Source: Saprospiraceae bacterium (GTDB lineage: Bacteria > Bacteroidota > Bacteroidia > Chitinophagales > Saprospiraceae). From it: 64,000 nt of DNA. Positions 35,704-44,225 of the stretch are shown one piece after another. The DNA lies in assembly GCA_016715105.1 (NCBI GenBank), contig JADKBO010000026.1, positions 35,933 through 99,932 of the forward strand, written 5' to 3'. A program made the translations under genes and the position numbers. Each line of letters starts with the position of its first letter. The first letter of the stretch is position 1. The notes beneath the pieces were generated by a model. The model was not told the DNA's origin. It ran no database searches and was given only the letters and a program-made list of their open reading frames with translations.

Positions 35704-36756
35704 ATGATAAACATTCCATTACTTTCAGAGATTTGCAGCATTCCTGGAGCTCCTGGATATGAGCAAAAAATCAGGTCTTATCTCATTGACAAGGCATCCA
35801 AATTGGCAGATGAAGTAAAGACCGATGCGATGGGTAATGTCATAGCCATAATAAAGGGAAGTGCTGGATTGAAAAAAATAATGGTGGCTGCCCACATGGA
35901 TGAAATTGCCTACATGGTCACACACATTGATGACGATGGTTTTATCCGATTTCATACACTTGGTGGTTTTGATCCGAAAACACTAACGGCACAAAGGGTG
36001 ATCATCCATGGATTGGAAGATGTAAAGGGTGTGATGGGTTCTAAGCCTATCCATCAGATGACGGCGGACGAGCGAACCAAAGCGCCAAAAATATCAGATT
36101 ATTTCATAGACACAGGACTTTCAAAAGGAGAAGTGGAAGCGCTGATTGGTGTGGGAGATCCGATCACTCGGGCAAGTAGCCTTGAGCAATTGGGTCAGTG
36201 TGTGAGTTCGAGGTCGCTGGATAATCGGGTTTCTGTTTATATTTTACTTCAGATTCTTGAAAAACTGGCAGCGAATCGTCCGACCTATGATTTATACTCG
36301 GTGTTTACTGTGCAGGAAGAAGTTGGTATACGGGGTTCCATTACTGCTTCCTCTGGTATAAACCCAGATTTTGGTATTGCACTCGATGTCACGGCAGCTT
36401 GTGATACTCCAGGAATGGTGCCTCATGAATTTGTAACCTCTTTGGGTAAAGGTACTGCGATCAAAGTAATGGACGCAGGTACCATTTGTGATTATCGAAT
36501 GGTGAATTTCTTGAAAGAAACGGCCAAAAAACAACAAATTCCTTACCAAATGGAAATTCTTACTGGAGGTGGTACGGATACTGCTGGTATACAAAGAAGT
36601 GCACCAGGTGGAGCCATTGCGGGAGCCATTTCCATTCCTACCAGATACCTGCATCAAGTCATTGAAACTTGTCACACAGATGATATTCAATCTACCATTG
36701 ATTTATTGGCTGCTGCCATTGGTGGTTTGGATCAGTATGATTGGAATTTTAAATAA
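35704..36756 (+). CDS. M42-family metallo-aminopeptidase
   Basis: A 350-residue enzyme of the dinuclear-zinc M42 group (FrvX/PepA/TET-like). Metal ligands and catalysis appear in VAAHMDEIAYMV, RSLDNRVSVYILLQIL (Asp), FTVQEEVGIRGS (Glu-Glu), ALDVTAACDTPG (Asp) and VIETCHTDDIQS (His). Such proteins form large oligomers and trim peptides in the cytoplasm. Length is normal. It starts 54 bp after hemA and ends 14 bp before the amidohydrolase gene, so the three may be one unit. Confidence 0.9.
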   Translation: MINIPLLSEICSIPGAPGYEQKIRSYLIDKASKLADEVKTDAMGNVIAIIKGSAGLKKIMVAAHMDEIAYMVTHIDDDGFIRFHTLGGFDPKTLTAQRVIIHGLEDVKGVMGSKPIHQMTADERTKAPKISDYFIDTGLSKGEVEALIGVGDPITRASSLEQLGQCVSSRSLDNRVSVYILLQILEKLAANRPTYDLYSVFTVQEEVGIRGSITASSGINPDFGIALDVTAACDTPGMVPHEFVTSLGKGTAIKVMDAGTICDYRMVNFLKETAKKQQIPYQMEILTGGGTDTAGIQRSAPGGAIAGAISIPTRYLHQVIETCHTDDIQSTIDLLAAAIGGLDQYDWNFK

Positions 36757-36770
36757 GATCAAAAGCATCC

Positions 36771-37952
36771 ATGAAAAAATATTCTGCGCCCTACATTTTT
36801 ATTGGAAATGGAGCAGTGGTAGAAAATACCGTTGTCATTACCGATGAGGATGGTAAAATTTTAGCCCTTGAATCAGTGGATAACCACGATTCTGCTAGTA
36901 TTCAATTTGTGGAGGGTGTAATCACTCCCGGGCACATCAATACACACTGTCACTTGGAACTTTCTCACATGAAAAACAAGGTGGATACTGGCACGAGCCT
37001 GTTACCATTTTTGATCAATGTGGTTTCTTTCAGAAACATCGACGAAGAGGAAATCAAGGCAGCCATTGTTGCTGGTGATGCAGAAATGTACCAAAACGGT
37101 ATTGTTGCAGTCGGAGATATTTCTAATAAAGCAGATACCGCAGCTGTGAAGGCCAGTAGCAAGTTGGCGTATTTCACTTTCGTGGAAATGTTTGATTTTT
37201 TACAACCCCATCTTACAGAATCTACTTTTGCGCAATATCAAGCGGTTTATGAAGCCCATGAAGGTGAGGGCAAAAATAGGAAGTCTTTCGTTCCGCACGC
37301 ACCTTATACGGTGACGAAAGGTTTATTTGATAAGGTAAATAGTCTAAATAAAAGTGGAACAACCATCAGTATCCACAATCAAGAAACGCCTGCAGAAAAC
37401 CAGCTGTTTTTGGAAGGAACGGGAGGCTTCATGGATTTTTATAAAGGTTTTGGATTTTCATTAGATCAATTTGAGCCACTAGGCAAATCGGCCATACATT
37501 ACATTATCCAATCCTTAAAACCAGATTTTAAAACTTTATTGGTGCACAATACGACCAGTACGCTTGAAGACATACAGGCTGCACTGGCGTGGAATGCGCA
37601 AACTTACTGGGCTTCTTGTCCCAATGCTAATTTGTATATTGAAAACAGGCTTCCGGATTATAAAGCTTTTTTGAATGCAAACGCTCAAGTGACTTTGGGT
37701 ACGGACAGTCTCACTTCCAACTGGCAATTGTCCATTGCAGAAGAGATGTACACGATTGCTAAATATTGTTCTTACGTTCCATTTGAAACACTCGTCAAAT
37801 GGACTTGTGAAAATGGAGCAAAAGCCCTTGGATTTGAAGAAAATTTGGGGACTATCAATCAAGGGAAAACACCTGGATTGGTGCAAATGCATGTAAGTAA
37901 ACTTGGTGAAAGGTTTTTCATGCAAGATGCAGTTGTCAAGCGGCTGATTTAA
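36771..37952 (+). CDS. Amidohydrolase, cytosine deaminase/SAH-deaminase-like
   Basis: A 393-residue TIM-barrel metal-dependent deaminase. It shows the TPGHINTHCHLELSHM metal HxH, VPHAPYTVT, ISIHNQETPAEN, LLVHNTTS and LGTDSLTSN with the metal Asp. This set belongs to the 5'-deoxyadenosine/SAH/aminodeoxyfutalosine deaminase branch (subtype III). In several Bacteroidota this group serves menaquinone biosynthesis by the futalosine route, but neighbouring mqn genes are absent here, so the substrate is uncertain. It follows the M42 gene by 14 bp and ends at a bidirectional terminator. Confidence 0.75.
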   Translation: MKKYSAPYIFIGNGAVVENTVVITDEDGKILALESVDNHDSASIQFVEGVITPGHINTHCHLELSHMKNKVDTGTSLLPFLINVVSFRNIDEEEIKAAIVAGDAEMYQNGIVAVGDISNKADTAAVKASSKLAYFTFVEMFDFLQPHLTESTFAQYQAVYEAHEGEGKNRKSFVPHAPYTVTKGLFDKVNSLNKSGTTISIHNQETPAENQLFLEGTGGFMDFYKGFGFSLDQFEPLGKSAIHYIIQSLKPDFKTLLVHNTTSTLEDIQAALAWNAQTYWASCPNANLYIENRLPDYKAFLNANAQVTLGTDSLTSNWQLSIAEEMYTIAKYCSYVPFETLVKWTCENGAKALGFEENLGTINQGKTPGLVQMHVSKLGERFFMQDAVVKRLI

Positions 37953-37963
37953 TAGCAAATAAA

Positions 37964-37995
37964 AAAGGCTTCACCAATTTCTTGATGAAGCCTTT
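37964..37995. terminator. Bidirectional rho-independent terminator
   Basis: AAAGGCTTCA (37964-37973) and TGAAGCCTTT (37986-37995) form a perfect 10-bp stem with a 12-nt loop, with A-rich and T-rich flanks, between the convergent amidohydrolase gene and the end of the TPR gene. Confidence 0.8.
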
Positions 37996-38014
37996 ATAAG
38001 TTATAAAGTTATCT

Positions 38015-39412
38015 TTATTTATATCTAACTCTCACAGATTCTCCGATCCAGCAACCAACAGATGCTGATTGACCTTCTTTGACTCCTCTCATGAAGCCCA
38101 TTTCTTGGTCAGGAAGTGATCTACTGTAAGTTCCGATTCTGCCACTAGCTTCACCTGCAACTTCGCCATCTATTGATCTTGCGTAAGCATATTTGTCGAT
38201 TGCAGCAATGATTGCAAGTCTTTGAGTCCAAGAGTCACCACATGATCCTGCAGTTTTTCCGTACATATCACCAATCAGCATGTAAGGTCTACCCCAGTTT
38301 GGCTTCAATTTGGCAGCTTCATAAGCAGTTGCTCTTGCAGCACCATATTGACCCAATTTTCTAAATTGGATAGAAGCTTTTCCGAAAAGTAACAATGCTT
38401 TTTTCTGAGGATCAGTTTCTCCAGATATTGCTTCGTCATATTTTTCTAATGCTTCACCAAATTTGCCTTCTTCATACAATTTTTTAGCAACATAAGCCGG
38501 GTTGTTGGCTTCGTACTCAGATTGAATTCTTTCGTTTTCTTGAGCAGCATATTTACCCCACTGAGTGTTGAGTTGCACCATGAATTCGTCGTCTTCACCA
38601 CAACCTTTCTCTTTCAAAGTAAGGATGAGTTTCTTTAAAACTGTAGGATTGTCAGGATCACTTTCAAATTCTGGTTGGAATTTTTCTTTGAAATATTCTC
38701 ATTCAAATATTTGATCTTCGATGGTTGCAAAGGTACCATTCATGTTCTCTTTTGCTTGAGTGTAGTAAGCAGAAAGATTTGCATTGTTATTGATTTGATA
38801 GTCAGCAATCTCATTGAGTTTTTTGTACAAATCTGCAACTTTGCCTTTTTCCATCAATTTGTTTTGAAATTGATAAACAGAAATGCTCGCTGCAGGTGCA
38901 AAAATGATGTACTCGTTGTCATTACCACCAAACTCAATGGCTTTATTGATGGCTTCCATGTTTTCTTCGTAAGGCATGTTGAAAGTGTAAAACATATCAA
39001 AAGCTTTTCTACCATAAACAAAAGCCAATTTTTTGTTGACACAATCTGCACCATCACAAGGGATAGCCTTACTAGAAACACAATTTACCAATTGGTCATA
39101 AATGGCAAGTGCTGCTTTTTTAGCCGCTTCTTTGTCCGCTTCTGAAGTCGCTTTGGTAAATTTGTCCTTGTATAATTCAATACCATCCATGTACTGGATG
39201 TCTCTTTTTCCATCAGCTGAAGGAGCAATAGCGAAAACCTTATTCCAGTTTTCAAATGCACCAGCAAAATTCTGATTTTTCATAAACTGTCTGTAGATAA
39301 CGTGGTAGTTTTCGAGTTCATCTTTGTTAGCACTACCTTCCCAACTAGCACACTGACCAAAAGATGCAAGGGAGTAAGAAGATACAAACAATAAAAAGAG
39401 CAATTTTTTCAT
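38015..39412 (-). pseudogene. Exported TPR-type protein interrupted by one in-frame TGA
   Basis: From ATG 39412 the frame encodes a signal peptide (MKKLLFLLFVSSYSLASFGQ) and helical repeats (237 residues), stops at TGA 38699-38701, and then continues in the same frame without further stops to 38015 (EYFKEKFQPEFESDPDNP, VLKKLILTLKEKGCG, YEEGKFGEALEKYDEAIS, WGRPYMLIGDMYGK). Uninterrupted, it would be about 465 residues, typical of Bacteroidota exported tetratricopeptide proteins. It is last in the purH-coaX-OMP operon, 18 bp after the OMP gene. One point change would restore it. It may be a nonsense mutation, a sequencing error or readthrough; TGA is a normal stop elsewhere in this window. Confidence 0.8.
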
Positions 39413-39430
39413 CTTTGTGTTATTAATTTA

Positions 39431-40777
39431 TTAATTGTATTTGCGTTTTATAAACCATTCATCATCATTAAAATTGAATCCAAAATTCAACTTTATATAT
39501 TTTTCCGTAACTGGTGTGCCTCTTCCAAATTGGCCAAGATCCAAACCTAAGTTGACATTTGAGAATTTTCTTTGAAAAACAAAAGGCAATCCCATTCCCA
39601 ATGTCAGACCGTAAGTATCAAGTTGTTTTCCGGAAACAACCCTGGCATCTTGTCGGTAATATACGCCGTATCGATATTGAACTCTTTTAAAAAAGTTTGT
39701 GAACGATTTATAATCAGGACGGAAATACCCACCAAATGATACAGAAAAAGTGTTATTGAGGCTGTTAATTTTTTCATAATTAGCGTCATTGAAGTAAGAA
39801 CTCCAAGCACTATATCCAACATCAAAGCCCAAACCATATTTTTCTCCACTGTAATAAAATGCGCCAAAATTAAACTCTGCAGGCAATTTTCCTTTACCAG
39901 CAACGTCTCTTTCTGTAGAAATTGTGTCAGTAACTGTGGTGCTACCCAAAAACTGCCTTGCATACTCAAACTTTTCTCCATCTGTAGAAAAACCTGTCGC
40001 ACTGTTTCCAGATAAACCAAAAATCAACTTTTTGGTTTCTGCATTTTTGTTATCTTTTAGTTCCTTTTCGTTTAATGTAAGCGTATACATCAAGCCACCT
40101 TTCCAAGAAAAACCTCTAATAAAGTAATTTTCGCTGAAATCATTGTTAAAAGGAAGCGTAAGACCTTGAAAAATTGTCTCTTTTTCGTATTTGATGTTCC
40201 CAAATAGATAACCAAGATTGATACCCGCTGAGAAATTTTTATTCCTATAACCAGTTCCAACGACAAAATTGTAGGTACCTCCTTGGCCTGAATAATTCCT
40301 GACCACTTGACTTACATCCTTCACAGAGTCAGTAGAACTGATGTTGTATCCAACACTGCTATTGCGAAACAAACCGATGTTCATCCCCCATTTTTTGTCG
40401 ACTGTAACCCCTTCGTAGGCATCATTGATGGGATTGCTCAAAGGGAAGGAAAGAGAAATGTAATCTAAACCACCGCCCCAAAAGCCGTTGTTGGTATTCC
40501 CATCGTCCTGCACTCTGTATTTCAGATTGCCACCGACCTCAAAACTTGATGCATAGATGTAAGGTAGCGCAGCAGGATTGGTCGTATTGAGGTTGTAAGG
40601 GTCTAAAAAAGCAGCGCTGAGGCTACCCATTGACCTCGATGCGGAAAGATTTCTGTCTATCCTGTCACCAATACCAAACCTACTGTATGGTGAGTTATCA
40701 CTCCGTTGTCCGAATAGGACAGAGCAAGTGATTGTTGCAAGAAAACAGCAAATTATACTACTTTTATTGTATATCAT
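39431..40777 (-). CDS. Outer-membrane beta-barrel protein of unknown function
   Basis: A 448-residue exported protein. The signal peptide (IICCFLATITCSVLFGQ) is followed by RSDNSPYSRFGIGDR, a conserved opening in a Bacteroidota outer-membrane family. Many amphipathic strands follow (YISLSFPLSNPI, KWGMNIGLFRNSSVGYNI, YGLGFDVGYSAWSSYFND, VNLGLDLGQFGRG, YIKLNFGFNFND), and the tail ends in Lys-Tyr-Asn. No TonB box or plug is present. It overlaps coaX by 14 bp and precedes the TPR gene by 18 bp, so it is co-expressed with both. The order purH-coaX-OMP-TPR suggests a conserved cell-envelope unit. Confidence 0.75.
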   Translation of the reverse strand: MIYNKSSIICCFLATITCSVLFGQRSDNSPYSRFGIGDRIDRNLSASRSMGSLSAAFLDPYNLNTTNPAALPYIYASSFEVGGNLKYRVQDDGNTNNGFWGGGLDYISLSFPLSNPINDAYEGVTVDKKWGMNIGLFRNSSVGYNISSTDSVKDVSQVVRNYSGQGGTYNFVVGTGYRNKNFSAGINLGYLFGNIKYEKETIFQGLTLPFNNDFSENYFIRGFSWKGGLMYTLTLNEKELKDNKNAETKKLIFGLSGNSATGFSTDGEKFEYARQFLGSTTVTDTISTERDVAGKGKLPAEFNFGAFYYSGEKYGLGFDVGYSAWSSYFNDANYEKINSLNNTFSVSFGGYFRPDYKSFTNFFKRVQYRYGVYYRQDARVVSGKQLDTYGLTLGMGLPFVFQRKFSNVNLGLDLGQFGRGTPVTEKYIKLNFGFNFNDDEWFIKRKYN

Positions 40778-41498
40778 TAAACCTCATTATTTCATTTAGT
40801 CCGTCAAGAACCAAATTTGAGTGTGCAAATATCTCAAATTTTGAGTTTTCTGCAAAAAAGATTGCATCTCCCCCAGATAAAATGACTTTGCACTTACCAA
40901 ACTTGGCTTCAATTTTTTCAATAAACGAATCAAATTCCAAAATAGCGCCCCACACACCTCCGTTTTGCAAGGCTTCTACGGTAGAACCACCGATTATTTC
41001 TTCATTTAAAAATACCTCTACTGAAGGTAACTTATCTGTAAAATGGTGCATTGCATCCAATCGCATTTTGATTCCAGGAGCAATCACACCGCCATAATAA
41101 TTTTTCTCAGCATCTACAAAATCGTAAGTGATACAAGTACCAGCACTTACCACAATGCAATTTTCTGATGCATAATGTACTGTTGCCGCAACAACTGCAG
41201 CCAAACGGTCTTTGCCCAAAGTCGCCGGCGTTTTGTAATGATTGATGATCGGCACTTTGGTTTGATGGTCAATGATAAAAAGATGCCACTTTTCCCCAAT
41301 TTGGTGCAAATCACCTTCTGCTATGTTGCGAGTGGTACATAAACCAATCTTTTCGGCTTCAAATTCAAGCATCAATTCATGGATAACCTCCAGGTCGAGA
41401 TCTACCGTGTTTTTGTACAACAATACCTCGTCCTCTTCATTGTAAATGGCATATTTACAACGACTATTGCCCAAGTCTATACACAGTCTGTTGGACAT
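40764..41498 (-). CDS. coaX: Type III pantothenate kinase
   Basis: A 244-residue ASKHA-fold enzyme for the first step of CoA synthesis. Visible motifs: N-terminal phosphate loop CIDLGNSRCKYAIYN, LGKDRLAAVVAA, ISAG-type VSAGTCITYDFVD, GGVIAPGIKMRL and the C-terminal LSGGDA. Type III kinases need a monovalent cation and are not inhibited by CoA. Its start overlaps the purH stop by one base (41498), and its end overlaps the OMP gene by 14 bp, so translation is probably coupled. Confidence 0.9.
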   Translation of the reverse strand: MSNRLCIDLGNSRCKYAIYNEEDEVLLYKNTVDLDLEVIHELMLEFEAEKIGLCTTRNIAEGDLHQIGEKWHLFIIDHQTKVPIINHYKTPATLGKDRLAAVVAATVHYASENCIVVSAGTCITYDFVDAEKNYYGGVIAPGIKMRLDAMHHFTDKLPSVEVFLNEEIIGGSTVEALQNGGVWGAILEFDSFIEKIEAKFGKCKVILSGGDAIFFAENSKFEIFAHSNLVLDGLNEIMRFNDIQ

Positions 41499-43027
41499 CA
41501 GTGTTTGAAGTGTCTGATACCTGTCATGACCATGGCTAATCCATTTTCATCACAATAGTCAATACTCAGTTGGTCTTTTATTGAACCTCCCGGTTGGATT
41601 ACACTGGTAATTCCAGCCTTGGCCGCAATTTCTACACAATCAGGGAAAGGGAAGAAAGCATCTGAAGCCATGGCCGCACCATTTAAATCAAAACCAAATT
41701 CGATGGCTTTTTCGATGGCATTTTTACAGGCATCAACTCGTGAAGTTTGGCCACAGCCCATACCCAATAATTGGTTATTTCTTGCCAAAACGATGGTATT
41801 TGATTTGAGGTGTTTGGCCAATTTATTAGCAAAAAGCAAGTCTGCAATTTGAGATTCAGTAGGTTTTATTTTTGTGACAAAGGTGAGATTCTCTTCTTTT
41901 TCCACGCTCAAATCTGTGTCTTGTTGAATCACACCATTCAAAATACTTTTATAAGATTTGTTTTGCGGCTCAAAATGTTTGATCTTGAGTAGTATTCTTT
42001 TGCTTTTGGCAGTAAGAAGCGCTAAGGCATCGGGTGCAAAATCTGGAGCGATCAAAACTTCGTAAAATAACTTATCTATTTCTTGGGCTGTAACCAAATA
42101 AATGGTTGTATTTGAAATGAGAATGCCACCGAATGCAGATACCGGATCGCCAGCCAATGCGTCTTTCCAAGCGTCAAGCACGGTTGATCTCACGGCAACC
42201 CCACAAGCATTGGTATGTTTCAATATTGCAAAAGCAGGCATACCATCTTTAAATTCACGCATCAAAGCCACTGCCGCGTCTACATCTACCAAATTATTGA
42301 ATGATAATTCTTTGCCTCCGATCACTTCAAACATGGCGCCCATTTCTCCAAAGAAAATTCCTTGTTGGTGTGGATTTTCGCCGTATCTCAAAACTTTGGA
42401 CTCCAAAATAGAATGTTTGAAAGCAGGCTCATTTGGTTGTACCGCATCGAAATAATTGAAAATGGCCGTATCGTAATGTGAAGAAACTTTAAAAGCTTTT
42501 CTCGCTAAGTCTTTTCTAGTGTTGAGGTCCGTTTCACCGTTGTGGTTGGTAAGGATGTCATGCAAAATGGTGTATTCATTTTTGGAAGGGATGATGACCA
42601 CATCGTTGAAATTTTTGGCCGCACCGCGTATCAAGGCTATACCACCAATATCAATCTTTTCTATGATGGCATCTTCATCAGTTGTGCTTGCAACGGTATC
42701 TTCAAATGGATATAAATCAACAATGACTAAATCGATCTGGGGAATGTCATATTTCTCCAATTGGCTTTGATGGTCATCATTTCTGATGGCCAAGATACCG
42801 CCAAAAACTTTTGGATGTAATGTTTTGACTCTGCCATCCAAAATAGAAGGGTAGCCAGTAAGATCTTCGACCCTTTCCACGTGACCACCCAAGGATTCGA
42901 TAAAGGTTTGTGTACCTCCAGTTGAATATATTTTTACCTCTTGAGCGATGAGCTCTTTTACGATTTGATCGAGTCCATCTTTGTTAAAGACAGAAATGAG
43001 TGCTGATTTTATCTGTTTGACCGACAT
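41498..43027 (-). CDS. purH: Bifunctional AICAR transformylase / IMP cyclohydrolase
   Basis: A 509-residue enzyme performing the last two steps of purine synthesis. The N-terminal cyclohydrolase domain (about 1-190) carries ISVFNKDGL-type and RVKTLHPKVFGGIL motifs. The C-terminal transformylase has RYGENPHQ, ILKHTNACGVA and the SDAFFPFPDCVE / QPGGSIKDQ segments with the catalytic Lys-His set. Length is normal. It is the first gene of the purH-coaX-OMP-TPR operon and is driven by the TACTTTTG box at 43134-43141, leaving a leader of about 100 nt. Confidence 0.95.
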   Translation of the reverse strand: MSVKQIKSALISVFNKDGLDQIVKELIAQEVKIYSTGGTQTFIESLGGHVERVEDLTGYPSILDGRVKTLHPKVFGGILAIRNDDHQSQLEKYDIPQIDLVIVDLYPFEDTVASTTDEDAIIEKIDIGGIALIRGAAKNFNDVVIIPSKNEYTILHDILTNHNGETDLNTRKDLARKAFKVSSHYDTAIFNYFDAVQPNEPAFKHSILESKVLRYGENPHQQGIFFGEMGAMFEVIGGKELSFNNLVDVDAAVALMREFKDGMPAFAILKHTNACGVAVRSTVLDAWKDALAGDPVSAFGGILISNTTIYLVTAQEIDKLFYEVLIAPDFAPDALALLTAKSKRILLKIKHFEPQNKSYKSILNGVIQQDTDLSVEKEENLTFVTKIKPTESQIADLLFANKLAKHLKSNTIVLARNNQLLGMGCGQTSRVDACKNAIEKAIEFGFDLNGAAMASDAFFPFPDCVEIAAKAGITSVIQPGGSIKDQLSIDYCDENGLAMVMTGIRHFKH

Positions 43028-43133
43028 TATAAATTTAGTATTTGAGTTTTTTTAGTTACCAGTCTGAGGATCAATTTGAATGTTGATTTCATTTTTCCTT
43101 TCGAAATGGTATCAAGTGCGTAAAATGAGGCTG

Positions 43134-43141
43134 CAAAAGTA
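43134..43141 (-). promoter_or_regulatory. purH -7 box
   Basis: On the minus strand TACTTTTG is an exact TAnnTTTG box, followed by GCAGCC and a leader of about 100 nt to the purH ATG. The start region between it and the gene holds no obvious riboswitch. Confidence 0.5.
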
Positions 43142-43224
43142 CATTTTTAGGCTTAAAATAAGGATTTAATGCTTTTAATATTTTATACAAAGTCGATAAC
43201 AAAGTTTAAAAAATCCAAAATTCT

Positions 43225-43232
43225 TACATTTG
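43225..43232 (+). promoter_or_regulatory. trmB -7 box
   Basis: TACATTTG is an exact TAnnTTTG match 24 bp before the trmB ATG. The upstream half is AT-rich with no clear TTTG at the proper distance. Confidence 0.5.
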
Positions 43233-43256
43233 CCGCCTTTATTAAAATAATTCAAG

Positions 43257-43943
43257 ATGGCAAGGAGGAATAAACTGACCAAATTTTCTGAAATTTTGTC
43301 GTTTCGCAATGTGGTGGAGAATTTTGATCCCGCAAATGATGTGCTGGAAATAGATGCTGATACACCCGTAAATTTAGTTGGGAAATGGAGAGAGTCATTT
43401 TTTGAGCGTCCGTTGCCATTGGTGTTGGAATTGGCTTGTGGCAGAGGAGAGTATGCCTTGGCTTTGGCCCGCAATGACAAAAGCAACAACTTCTTGGGCG
43501 TGGACATCAAGGGGGCAAGAATTTGGAAAGGTGCAAAAATTGCCTTGACAGAAAATCTTACCAACGTCGGTTTTTTACGTTGTAAAATTGAAAAGATCAA
43601 TAGTTTTTTTGCTGAAGATGAAGTTTCTGAAATCTGGATTACTTTCCCGGATCCATTTCTAGCTAAAGAAAACAGGAGACTTACGGCGCCATCATTTCTG
43701 GACAGGTATAAAAAATTACTCAAAAAGGGAGGCATCATTCATCTAAAAACGGATGATGAAACGCTTTATAACTTCACTTTAGAAGTATTGGATACCTATC
43801 CAGGGGCCAAAATACTTTACCACAACCACGACATTTATGCTGTAAAGTTGGCTTTTGATGTATTGGAGCACAAAACTTATTATGAAATGATGCACCTCGG
43901 GAGGGGGAAGACCATTAAATACATCAGGTTTACGATCCAGTAA
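43257..43943 (+). CDS. trmB: tRNA (guanine-N7)-methyltransferase
   Basis: A 228-residue SAM enzyme making m7G46 in tRNA. The SAM loop is LELACGRGEYALALARND, LGVDIKGARIW gives the ribose-binding acid, and WITFPDPFLAKENRRLTAPS is the substrate region; the family's usual DPWPK-x-R-H appears here as DPFLAKENRR, a lineage variant. The C-terminal HLKTDDETLYNFTLE is typical. The gene is monocistronic and divergent from purH. Confidence 0.9.
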   Translation: MARRNKLTKFSEILSFRNVVENFDPANDVLEIDADTPVNLVGKWRESFFERPLPLVLELACGRGEYALALARNDKSNNFLGVDIKGARIWKGAKIALTENLTNVGFLRCKIEKINSFFAEDEVSEIWITFPDPFLAKENRRLTAPSFLDRYKKLLKKGGIIHLKTDDETLYNFTLEVLDTYPGAKILYHNHDIYAVKLAFDVLEHKTYYEMMHLGRGKTIKYIRFTIQ

Positions 43944-44225
43944 CAAGGAAACCGGCTACTAGTCTGTCTTATCAAAATGTTAATATTGGTATGCTTGCCT
44001 AAGTAAACCCTAAAATGTGGTTTTTAAAGTTGAAATTAATTGTTAATGGGAAAACAATTCTCTGCCTATTAACTTTAATAATATGAAATTAGTGTCTAAA
44101 TCTGCTAAGCCGCACAGCGTCCGCTATTAACCTTTTAACGAGAAAAGTAAAACATAGTGAAACATTCGATTTAAAGTCAGGCGCTCCTAAGATATTTTTC
44201 TTTTAATGCCTTTACAATATAAAAA

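Noticed and set aside
38699..38701. Reassignment of TGA to an amino acid
   Set aside because: TGA ends many normal genes here, for example at 12603-12605.
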